In this document: in pieces, positions 1-5,459 of the stretch | Position numbering within the stretch: the first letter of the stretch is position 1 | Layout of the letters: every line of letters starts with the position of its first letter | Origin: Solobacterium sp. UBA3691 | Lineage (GTDB): Bacteria; Bacillota_I; Bacilli_A; Erysipelotrichales; Erysipelotrichaceae | Direction: 5' to 3' | Length of the DNA stretch: 7,231 nt | Assembly: GCA_002372175.1 (NCBI GenBank) | Contig: DFIS01000020.1 | Coordinates: forward strand, 1-7,231 | Position numbers and translations under genes: made by a program | The notes under the pieces: generated by a model | Told to the model about the DNA's origin: nothing | Database searches by the model: none | What the model saw: the letters and a program-made list of their open reading frames with translations, nothing else

Positions 1-784
1 ACGGACTGATACTGATCGCCATGCCTGATACCAGCACGATGTTGAACAGGTTCGCACCAATGACATTGCCCAGCGACAGTGCCCCGTGTCCCTTCATCAG
101 CGAAGTCACAGCTGTCACCAGCTCAGGTAACGATGTACCAAGTGCTACCATCGTCAGCCCGATCACACTGTCCGGTACACCCAGCGCTGCCGCAATGATC
201 GTACCGTTATTGACAAGGAAGTTGGCACCGATCGCGATCGCTACCGCACCGACAACGAGAAGTAACAGCTCCTTACCAAGCGTCATCTCTTTCTTTTCTT
301 CGCCCTCTTCTTCTCCTTCGGCTTCCATGTCTCCGTTCTTCATCGCTCTTACCGACAGGAACATATAGACCACAAACATGGCCAGGAACATCAATCCATG
401 CCATCTTTTGAACTCTCCCTGTGTATAGACGATGAATGTATAGACAAGGGCCGCAATGAAGAAGGCAGCCGCCGGTAACTGTAATGACTTGCGCTTGACC
501 GGACCCGGGCTCACCGCGATCGTCAGCGCCGCGATCAGTGATGTATTACAGATGATCGAACCGATCGCATTGCCGTAAGAGATACCGGCATTGGCCTGCA
601 TCGCAGCCTGTGAGGATACCATGACCTCAGGCAGTGTCGTACCGATGGACACGACCGTAGCACCGATCAGCAGTTCAGGCAGATTGAATCTGTGAGCGAT
701 GCCTACAGCACCGTCGACGAACCAGTCTCCGCCCTTGATCAGCAGTACAAAACCCAGAAGAAACAATGCAACAGCAGTTAACAC
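1..784 (-). CDS. CaCA-family calcium/sodium (cation) antiporter, N-terminal part (C-terminus off window)
   Basis: Inner-membrane cation/Na+ exchanger of the CaCA superfamily (YrbG-like), 261 residues visible; the family is usually about 310-330 residues, so some 50-70 are missing past the left edge. Two inverted alpha repeats are seen. Alpha-1 has GTTLPEV at residues 48-54 and GNAIGS at 71-76, with N80. Alpha-2 has GTSLPEL at 216-222 and GNVIGAN at 239-245, with N248. An acidic loop (about 152-166, mostly Glu/Gly/Lys) joins the halves, as expected for the cytoplasmic linker. The start is GTG at 784, chosen because AGGAGGGA lies 6 nt upstream; the first in-frame ATG falls inside alpha-1 and would destroy the protein. 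It is preceded by a Mn2+-type riboswitch, so Mn2+ export is a plausible real role; Ca2+/Na+ exchange is only the homology-based name. Fold is certain, substrate is not. Confidence 0.93.
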   Translation of the reverse strand, partial: MLTAVALFLLGFVLLIKGGDWFVDGAVGIAHRFNLPELLIGATVVSIGTTLPEVMVSSQAAMQANAGISYGNAIGSIICNTSLIAALTIAVSPGPVKRKSLQLPAAAFFIAALVYTFIVYTQGEFKRWHGLMFLAMFVVYMFLSVRAMKNGDMEAEGEEEGEEKKEMTLGKELLLLVVGAVAIAIGANFLVNNGTIIAAALGVPDSVIGLTMVALGTSLPELVTAVTSLMKGHGALSLGNVIGANLFNIVLVSGMAISISP

Positions 785-790
785 AATCTT

Positions 791-798
791 TCCCTCCT
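791..798 (-). promoter_or_regulatory. Ribosome binding site deciding the GTG start of the antiporter
   Basis: The minus strand reads AGGAGGGA here, 6 nt before the GTG at 784-782. This strong Shine-Dalgarno match fixes an otherwise easily missed GTG start. It lies 9 nt beyond the hairpin at 808-831, close enough that the hairpin could also affect ribosome access. Confidence 0.85.
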
Positions 799-807
799 AA
801 ATGAATA

Positions 808-831
808 AAGCACAGTATGCCGACTGTGCTT
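808..831 (-). terminator. Putative riboswitch-controlled terminator hairpin
   Basis: A perfect 9-bp stem (AAGCACAGT / ACTGTGCTT) with a 6-nt loop is followed on the minus strand by TATTCATTT. The T-tract is interrupted, so termination may be partial, or the hairpin may act together with the nearby ribosome binding site. It lies between the Mn2+ aptamer and the antiporter start, where an expression platform is expected. Confidence 0.6.
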
Positions 832-950
832 GGCCTCTTTTCGCTCATACACAGTAAAACTGTACATGAGTCTCACCTTTTAAAGACAGACCGGGATTCT
901 CCGCCGTGATGACGATCTGCCTGCGTTTAACGCTGGTTACTCCCTCAACG
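808..950 (-). promoter_or_regulatory. yybP-ykoY (Mn2+) riboswitch: aptamer and expression platform
   Basis: The aptamer occupies about 867-950 on the minus strand and carries the conserved blocks of the yybP-ykoY class in order: GAGGGAGTA (946-938), CGTCATCACGG (913-903), and AAAAGGTGAGAC (882-871). A short P1 can form between TGAG (947-944) and CTCA (870-867). An inner stem pairs GGCAGA with TCTGTC. The class is known to bind Mn2+ and commonly controls metal exporters (MntP, TerC-like, P-type ATPases, UPF0016). Downstream are two hairpins, 870-844 (12 bp including two G-U pairs) and 831-808 (9 bp). The first uses the 3' strand of P1, and its 3' arm ACTGTG can instead pair with CACAGT of the second. 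This gives a mutually exclusive antiterminator/terminator arrangement. The predicted transcript starts right at the aptamer's 5' edge. Confidence 0.9.
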
Positions 951-956
951 TTGCTT

Positions 957-986
957 ATACTATCACAGTGAATCTCCAACTGTAAA
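957..986 (-). promoter_or_regulatory. Promoter for the Mn2+ riboswitch and antiporter
   Basis: On the minus strand, -35 TTTACA (986-981) and -10 TAGTAT (962-957) are separated by 18 nt. A TG one base upstream of the -10 makes it extended. Transcription would start near 950, just before the aptamer's GAGGGAGTA block, as is usual for riboswitches. The match and placement support sigma-A-type recognition. Confidence 0.7.
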
Positions 987-1013
987 CCAAATATTTACTT
1001 ATATCCGATATCG

Positions 1014-1042
1014 TTGCATCTCTTCACCGATTATGTTTTAAT
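1014..1042 (+). promoter_or_regulatory. Promoter for the T-box leader, trpS and gdhA
   Basis: -35 TTGCAT (1014-1019) and -10 TTTAAT (1037-1042) are 17 nt apart, with TG at 1034-1035 giving an extended -10. A start near 1049 places the first bases directly before Stem I of the T-box. It is divergent from the antiporter promoter; the two -35 boxes are only 27 nt apart. Confidence 0.72.
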
Positions 1043-1048
1043 ATGATC

Positions 1049-1262
1049 GAATCTGCGTTGACCGGGCGCGAAGGATCCTGTACGATCTCTCAGAAAGACA
1101 GTGGCTGATGTGAACTGTTGTGATCATGAATCCTGTTGGAACCCGTGAGCATCTTCCCTACGGAAGCGGCGGCCCGTTATCCCACAGAGTGATCTGTATA
1201 CTTACGGATAAGCTGGGTGGCACCACGCATAACTTGCGTCCCTTCATATGAAGGGGCGTTTT
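1049..1262 (+). promoter_or_regulatory. T-box riboswitch, tRNA-Trp specific
   Basis: The leader senses uncharged tRNA-Trp and stops premature termination when charging is low. Stem I shows CGGG (1063-1066) pairing with CCCG (1142-1145) below the specifier loop and AGGAT (1072-1076) pairing with ATCCT (1130-1134) above it. The specifier codon TGG is at 1137-1139, followed by A. GA dinucleotides on both strands below CGGG/CCCG fit the basal kink-turn. AGAAAG (1092-1097) and GGCTGATGTGAA are the distal AG-bulge and loop elements. Stem III is CTTCC/GGAAG (1153-1157/1162-1166). CCGTTATC (1174-1181) is the usual conserved block before the antiterminator. In the T-box (1215-1228), the bulge TGGC (1218-1221) can pair with tRNA 3' GCCA; bacterial tRNA-Trp has discriminator G. 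Antiterminator stems are GGG/CCC and ACGC/GCGT. No Stem II or pseudoknot fits between Stems I and III. Confidence 0.96.
1237..1262 (+). terminator. Intrinsic terminator of the trpS T-box
   Basis: A 10-bp GC-rich stem (1237-1246 with 1249-1258, one G-U pair, tight TA loop) is followed by TTTTATTTT. Its 5' arm shares bases 1237-1242 with the antiterminator helix, so the two structures exclude each other. This is the standard T-box output. Confidence 0.93.
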
Positions 1263-1267
1263 ATTTT

Positions 1268-1274
1268 AAGGAGG
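1268..1274 (+). promoter_or_regulatory. Ribosome binding site deciding the trpS start
   Basis: AAGGAGG ends 9 nt before ATG at 1284. The next ATG (1290) would be 15 nt away. An in-frame ATG at 1248 lies inside the terminator hairpin and upstream of this site, so it cannot be the start. Confidence 0.9.
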
Positions 1275-1283
1275 AATACCATC

Positions 1284-2288
1284 ATGGTAATGAAAAAAAG
1301 AATGGTCAGCGGCATCAAGCCGAGCGGACAGCTGCATTTAGGCACGTATATCGGTGCTCTGCGTCACTTCGTGGAGGTACAGGATGAATACGAGATGGTC
1401 GCCTTTATTGCCAACCTGCACTGTATTACGGTACCCCAGGATCCGGCAGAGCTGAAGAAGAACCTGACTGACTGTGTAGCCCTGTATCTGGCCTGCGGTC
1501 TGGATCCGGAAAAATCCATCGTCTTCCTGCAGACCGATGTTCCCGAACATGCCCAGCTTGGCTTTATCGTCAACTGCCATACATACCTCGGTGAACTGAA
1601 CAGAATGACACAGTTCAAGGATAAACAGGCCCACGGAGAGAAGAATCTCAGCGGCGGTCTGTATACCTATCCCCCGCTGATGGCAGCGGATATTCTGCTC
1701 TACAGCCCTGATTTCGTACCGGTCGGCGAAGACCAGAAACAGCACGTGGAACTGACCAGAGATGTAGCAATCCGCATGAACAACCGCTACGGTGATATCT
1801 TCACGATCCCTGAGCCAAAGATTGCCAAGGTCGGTGCCCGCATCATGTCTCTGACCGATCCGACAAAGAAGATGTCCAAGTCCGACGGTATAAACAAAGG
1901 ATGTATCTACCTGCTGGATACCCCGAAGGCTGCCCGCAAGAAGATCATGAGCGCCACAACAGACAGTCTCGGACAGATCAAGTACGATCCCGAGAATCAG
2001 CCTGGTATCAGTAATCTGATCCAGATCCTGTCATCATTGACAGGTGACCGCCCGTTTGCGGAGATCGAACAGGAGTTTGAAGGCAAGGGATACGGTGAAT
2101 TCAAGAGAGCTGTAGCCGATGCCGTATGTGCACTGCTGGAAGACATCCAGGCAAAATACAACGCGATCATCGCATCAGGGCAGATCGAAACGATCCTTGC
2201 GCAGGGTGCTGCCAAAGCCAGAGCTATTGCCCACCCCAAACTCAAGGAAGTACAGAGAGCCATAGGAATGGAAATCGTGGAGAAATAA
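1284..2288 (+). CDS. trpS: Tryptophanyl-tRNA synthetase
   Basis: Cytoplasmic class I aminoacyl-tRNA synthetase that activates tryptophan with ATP and charges tRNA-Trp; 334 residues, normal for bacterial TrpRS (about 325-340). The HIGH-type motif is HLGTY at residues 18-22, in the usual GxxPSGxLHLG context. The KMSKS loop is exact at 196-200. Between them are family blocks: ADILLY (135-140) and VPVGEDQKQHVELTRD (145-160), which helps bind ATP and tryptophan. The C-terminal helical anticodon-binding part is complete. HLGNY is more usual than HLGTY. The start at 1284 is set by AAGGAGG; 1290 (MKKRM) is a weaker alternative. Expression is controlled by the tRNA-Trp T-box directly upstream, which itself confirms the amino acid. 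gdhA follows after a single base. Confidence 0.98.
   Translation: MVMKKRMVSGIKPSGQLHLGTYIGALRHFVEVQDEYEMVAFIANLHCITVPQDPAELKKNLTDCVALYLACGLDPEKSIVFLQTDVPEHAQLGFIVNCHTYLGELNRMTQFKDKQAHGEKNLSGGLYTYPPLMAADILLYSPDFVPVGEDQKQHVELTRDVAIRMNNRYGDIFTIPEPKIAKVGARIMSLTDPTKKMSKSDGINKGCIYLLDTPKAARKKIMSATTDSLGQIKYDPENQPGISNLIQILSSLTGDRPFAEIEQEFEGKGYGEFKRAVADAVCALLEDIQAKYNAIIASGQIETILAQGAAKARAIAHPKLKEVQRAIGMEIVEK
2279..2283 (+). promoter_or_regulatory. gdhA ribosome binding site inside the end of trpS
   Basis: GGAGA sits within the last codons of trpS, 6 nt before the gdhA ATG at 2290. With only one base between the genes, gdhA is likely translated from the trpS transcript and may be translationally coupled to it. 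Confidence 0.75.
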
Positions 2289-2289
2289 A

Positions 2290-3636
2290 ATGAATGCATA
2301 TTTAGACAGAGTCCTGCGGGAAGTACATGAACAGAACCCTGCCGAGCCGGAATTCCTCCAGGCTGTTGAAGAAGTCTTCGCCTCCCTGGAGCCGGTCATC
2401 AACAAGCATCCCGAATATGAATCTCTTGCCCTTCTCGAACGTATCACAGAACCGGAAAGAACGATCATCTTTCGTATTGTCTGGGAGGATGACAAGGGCA
2501 TTACTCACGTCAACCGCGGTTACCGTATACAGTTCAATTCCGCGATCGGTCCCTACAAGGGAGGCCTGCGGTTTGACCCTGCCGTGGATCTATCCATCCT
2601 GAAGTGTCTTGGCTTCGAGCAGACCTTCAAGAACAGCCTGACATCTCTGCCGATCGGCGGTGCCAAGGGCGGAAGTGACTTTGACCCTCACGGCAAAAGC
2701 GATCACGAGATCATGCGTTTCTGCCAGGCGTACATGACAGAGCTTTGCCGGCATATCGGTCCTGATACGGATGTACCTGCGGGAGACATCGGTGTCGGCA
2801 GCAGAGAGATCGGATATCTTTACGGGCAGTATAAACGGATCACCGGCGGTTTCCGCAACGGTGCCCTGACCGGCAAAGGTATTGCCTACGGAGGCAGTCT
2901 GCTGCGTCCCGAAGCTTCCGGCTACGGTGCTGCCTACTACATCAGGGAAGTCCTGAAGCACTTCGGCGAATCGATCCGCGGCAAGACGGTAGCCCTCTCC
3001 GGCTACGGCAACGTCACCTGGGGCACAGCCAGAAAGATCACGGATCTTGGCGGAAAGGTCGTTACGATCTCCGGAAGAGATGGTTATGTCTATGATCCCG
3101 AAGGTATCAGTACGCCGGAGAAGATTGCTTATCTCCTCGAGATGCGGGCAATGCCGGTAAGAGGCGTCAAGCTCTACGCAGACCGCTTCGGTGCCGAATT
3201 CCACCCCGAAGAAAGACCGTGGCAGGTCAAGGCAGACATATGCATCCCCTGTGCCGTACAGAATGAAGTATCGCTTGCGGATGCCATGAATATCGTGAAT
3301 AACGGCACGAAGTATTACTTTGAGGCATCGAACATGTCTACCGAACCGGATGCCATGACATATCTCAGAGAACACGGACTGATCATCGGTCCTGCCAAGG
3401 CAGTCAATGCCGGCGGTGTCGCTGTCTCTGCCCTGGAGATGGCACAGAACAGCCAGCGTCTCTCCTGGACAGCTGATGAAGTGGATGACAAGCTGAAACA
3501 CATCATGTCTTCCATCGTTGAAAACTCCGTGCAGGCTGCCCAGAAATACGGTCTTGGCTATAACCTGATCGATGGCGCCAATATCGCTGCGTTTGAGAAA
3601 GTCGCAGAGGCCATGCGTGCACAGGGACTGGTCTGA
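2290..3636 (+). CDS. gdhA: Glutamate dehydrogenase (class I hexameric)
   Basis: Cytoplasmic enzyme interconverting glutamate with 2-oxoglutarate plus ammonia. At 448 residues it matches the small hexameric GDHs (about 445-450). The glutamate/catalytic site is complete: K90 in YKGGLRF, K114 in QTFK, K126 in PIGGAKGG, and D166 in PAGDIGVG. The Rossmann dinucleotide domain starts with SGYGNVTWG (237-245). KAVNAGGVAVSALEMAQNS and SWTADEVD near the C-terminus are family blocks. Across the second half it closely resembles my memory of Clostridium symbiosum NAD-GDH, with numbering offset by one. At the three positions said to set coenzyme choice there (F238, P262, D263) this protein has Y239, R263 and D264. 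NAD versus NADP use is therefore unclear: the arginine might favour NADP and the aspartate NAD. It lies 1 nt after trpS, with its ribosome binding site inside trpS and no evident promoter of its own. Confidence 0.97.
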   Translation: MNAYLDRVLREVHEQNPAEPEFLQAVEEVFASLEPVINKHPEYESLALLERITEPERTIIFRIVWEDDKGITHVNRGYRIQFNSAIGPYKGGLRFDPAVDLSILKCLGFEQTFKNSLTSLPIGGAKGGSDFDPHGKSDHEIMRFCQAYMTELCRHIGPDTDVPAGDIGVGSREIGYLYGQYKRITGGFRNGALTGKGIAYGGSLLRPEASGYGAAYYIREVLKHFGESIRGKTVALSGYGNVTWGTARKITDLGGKVVTISGRDGYVYDPEGISTPEKIAYLLEMRAMPVRGVKLYADRFGAEFHPEERPWQVKADICIPCAVQNEVSLADAMNIVNNGTKYYFEASNMSTEPDAMTYLREHGLIIGPAKAVNAGGVAVSALEMAQNSQRLSWTADEVDDKLKHIMSSIVENSVQAAQKYGLGYNLIDGANIAAFEKVAEAMRAQGLV

Positions 3637-3668
3637 GAACCGTATTCCTATACGTTCAGCACATAGTA

Positions 3669-3700
3669 AAAGCCTTCTTTCAGAAATGAGAGAAGGCTTT
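3669..3700. terminator. Bidirectional terminator between convergent gdhA and the CoADR-like gene
   Basis: A 13-bp stem (3669-3681 with 3688-3700, one G-U pair) has a 6-nt loop. Reading rightward it ends in GGCTTTATT; reading leftward in GGCTTTTACT, a slightly better T-tract. It is 32 nt past the gdhA stop and 31 nt past the stop of the minus-strand gene, so it can serve both transcripts. Confidence 0.85.
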
Positions 3701-3731
3701 ATTGATGATGCAATTACTGTTACAGGTATAC

Positions 3732-5420
3732 CTAGTTGAAGTTATATACCGTAACGATCTTCTCACGGTTCTTCAGCACATCCTGAGGATATTCATACAG
3801 GCAGATACCGAGATACGAACCGGAGATATTGTATACATTGTCAAAGCCGAGATGCTGCAGAGCCATGACAGCATTATAGCTTCTCTGGCTGGAACGGCAG
3901 TGCAGATATACCGGGATATCATGCGGGATCTCATCCACTCTCTGACGCAGTTCACTGAGCGGAATATTGACCGCATTCTTCAGATGTCCGGCAGCGTATT
4001 CACCCTTCTCACGGACATCGATGATATATGCATTGTGCTCTACAAGTTCTCTGACCTTGGTCACAGGAACCTGTTTGAAGACACCGTGCAGAACATTCAG
4101 ACCGACAAGGGCAGCCATGTTTACGACATCCTTGGCTGTACCTACGACCGGCGCATAGCACAGTTCCAGATCCTTCAGATCTTCCAGCGTACCGCCCATC
4201 GTGATCAGTGCGGCGATCGTATCCACACGTCTGTCGGCAGCTCCCTTGCCGATTGCCTGGGCACCGAGGATCTTACCGTCAGGACGTGAGAAGATCAGCT
4301 TGAAATGCATGACACTGGCACCCGGCATGATGCCTACACGGTCACTGGGCAGGACATAGACAAAGTCATAGTCGATACCGGCAGCTTTGCATGCCTTCTC
4401 ATTCATCCCTGTAGAAGCCGCATAGAGATCAAAGATACGCACAACGGAAGAACCGATAAAGCCCTTACGCCGTGTATCAATGCCGCAGATATGATCGGCT
4501 GCAGCTCTGGCTTCCATCTGTGCCGGCCATGCCAGCGCAAGACGCATTGGCTTGCCTGTCTGCCTGTTGGTCACTTCGATCGCATCACCGACAGCGTAGA
4601 TATCCGGATCATCGGTCTGGAAATGTTCATTGACAGCGATGCCGCCGGTCGCCCCGATGGAGAGTCCTGCCGCCTTTGCCAGGGTCGTCTCCGGACGCAC
4701 ACCGACAGCCATGATGACCATCTGTGCCGGTACTTCCCTGCCGCTGTTCAGAACAACACTCTCCGGTGTGATCTTCTTTACGCCATCTTCCAGGACAAGA
4801 TCAACACCGTGATCCATCATCTCCTTGTGCAGGATCTGAACCATATCATAATCAAACGGAGCCATGATCTGATCCATCGCTTCAATAACTGTCACATGCA
4901 TACCCGCATGATCCAGATTCTCAGCCACTTCACAGCCGATGAAACCGCCGCCGACTACAGCGACATCCTTCACTCCGTGTTCATGCATATACGCGTCTGT
5001 CCTGGTAATATCCACAACATTGCGGATACCGAAGACATGTTCGCTGTGAATACCTTCGATACTGCCCGGCATCACCGGTGCTCCGCCCGGTGCCAGAACA
5101 AGCTTGTCATACGATTCTGTATATGCTTCACCGTCTTTCGGCTGAACAGTAACCGTCTTTGCACTGCGGTCGATCGCCGTAACTTCATTCTCCGTACGGA
5201 CTTCAATGTTATACTGCGACTTAAACCTCTGCGGAGTCATCATGATCAGACGTTCGCTCTGGGCTACAGTGCGGCTGAGATAATAGGGTAAGGCACAATT
5301 CGAAAATGAAACATGCGGACCCCTTTCAAACATGATGATCTCAGCAGTTTCATCAAGTCTGCGGATCCTTGCGGCTGCGGAAGCACCTCCGGCAACACCG
5401 CCCACGATCAGTACTTTCAT
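3732..5420 (-). CDS. CoA-disulfide reductase-like FAD oxidoreductase with C-terminal rhodanese domain
   Basis: 562-residue fusion of the CoADR-RHD type; relatives reduce CoA disulfide or CoA persulfide/polysulfide with NAD(P)H. The FAD Rossmann motif GGVAGG is at 7-12. SFSNCALPYY places the single redox cysteine at C42, the family hallmark. The NAD(P)H motif GGGFIG is at 157-162 and the second FAD motif YAVGDA at 275-280. A dimerisation domain runs to about 445. The rhodanese domain (about 452-555) has the active-site loop CRSSQRS, with persulfide cysteine C508. Oddities: where CoADRs read YYPGA this protein has IMPGA (364-368), and YAPPYSSAKDPVN is changed to YAPVVGTAKDVVN, keeping only Y422. 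The true substrate may therefore differ from CoA disulfide. ATG at 5420 follows AAAGGAGA by 8 nt. It lies 39 nt downstream of the MFS gene, probably in one operon. Confidence 0.93.
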   Translation of the reverse strand: MKVLIVGGVAGGASAAARIRRLDETAEIIMFERGPHVSFSNCALPYYLSRTVAQSERLIMMTPQRFKSQYNIEVRTENEVTAIDRSAKTVTVQPKDGEAYTESYDKLVLAPGGAPVMPGSIEGIHSEHVFGIRNVVDITRTDAYMHEHGVKDVAVVGGGFIGCEVAENLDHAGMHVTVIEAMDQIMAPFDYDMVQILHKEMMDHGVDLVLEDGVKKITPESVVLNSGREVPAQMVIMAVGVRPETTLAKAAGLSIGATGGIAVNEHFQTDDPDIYAVGDAIEVTNRQTGKPMRLALAWPAQMEARAAADHICGIDTRRKGFIGSSVVRIFDLYAASTGMNEKACKAAGIDYDFVYVLPSDRVGIMPGASVMHFKLIFSRPDGKILGAQAIGKGAADRRVDTIAALITMGGTLEDLKDLELCYAPVVGTAKDVVNMAALVGLNVLHGVFKQVPVTKVRELVEHNAYIIDVREKGEYAAGHLKNAVNIPLSELRQRVDEIPHDIPVYLHCRSSQRSYNAVMALQHLGFDNVYNISGSYLGICLYEYPQDVLKNREKIVTVYNFN

Positions 5421-5459
5421 TATTCCAATCTCCTTTTTGGTGTTACCTATATTTTATCA

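Noticed and set aside
21..368. A 115-codon plus-strand open frame
   Set aside because: It is opposite the CaCA antiporter, whose repeats are clear, and is a Ser/Pro/Thr-rich shadow frame.
1248..1283. A longer trpS beginning at ATG 1248
   Set aside because: That ATG is in the loop and 3' arm of the T-box terminator and upstream of the AAGGAGG site; the extra 12 residues are not TrpRS-like.
2590..3501. A 303-codon minus-strand open frame
   Set aside because: It lies wholly opposite gdhA, whose motifs are certain; it shows no motif or ribosome binding site.
3637..3657. A hairpin just after the gdhA stop (GAA/TTC and CGTAT/ATACG)
   Set aside because: It has a bulge and no following T-tract; the strong hairpin at 3669-3700 is the better terminator.
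3702..4289. A 195-codon plus-strand open frame after the gdhA terminator
   Set aside because: Except for its first 30 bases it is antisense to the rhodanese end of the minus-strand gene, and it has no ribosome binding site.
4305..5291. A 328-codon plus-strand open frame
   Set aside because: It is antisense to the CoADR-rhodanese gene, has no ribosome binding site and no recognisable motif, and is rich in Cys/His/Asp in a pattern typical of a reversed coding frame.
5421..5459. A separate promoter for the CoADR-like gene (GATAAAATAT on the minus strand)
   Set aside because: No -35 at a proper distance; the short gap favours co-transcription with the MFS gene.
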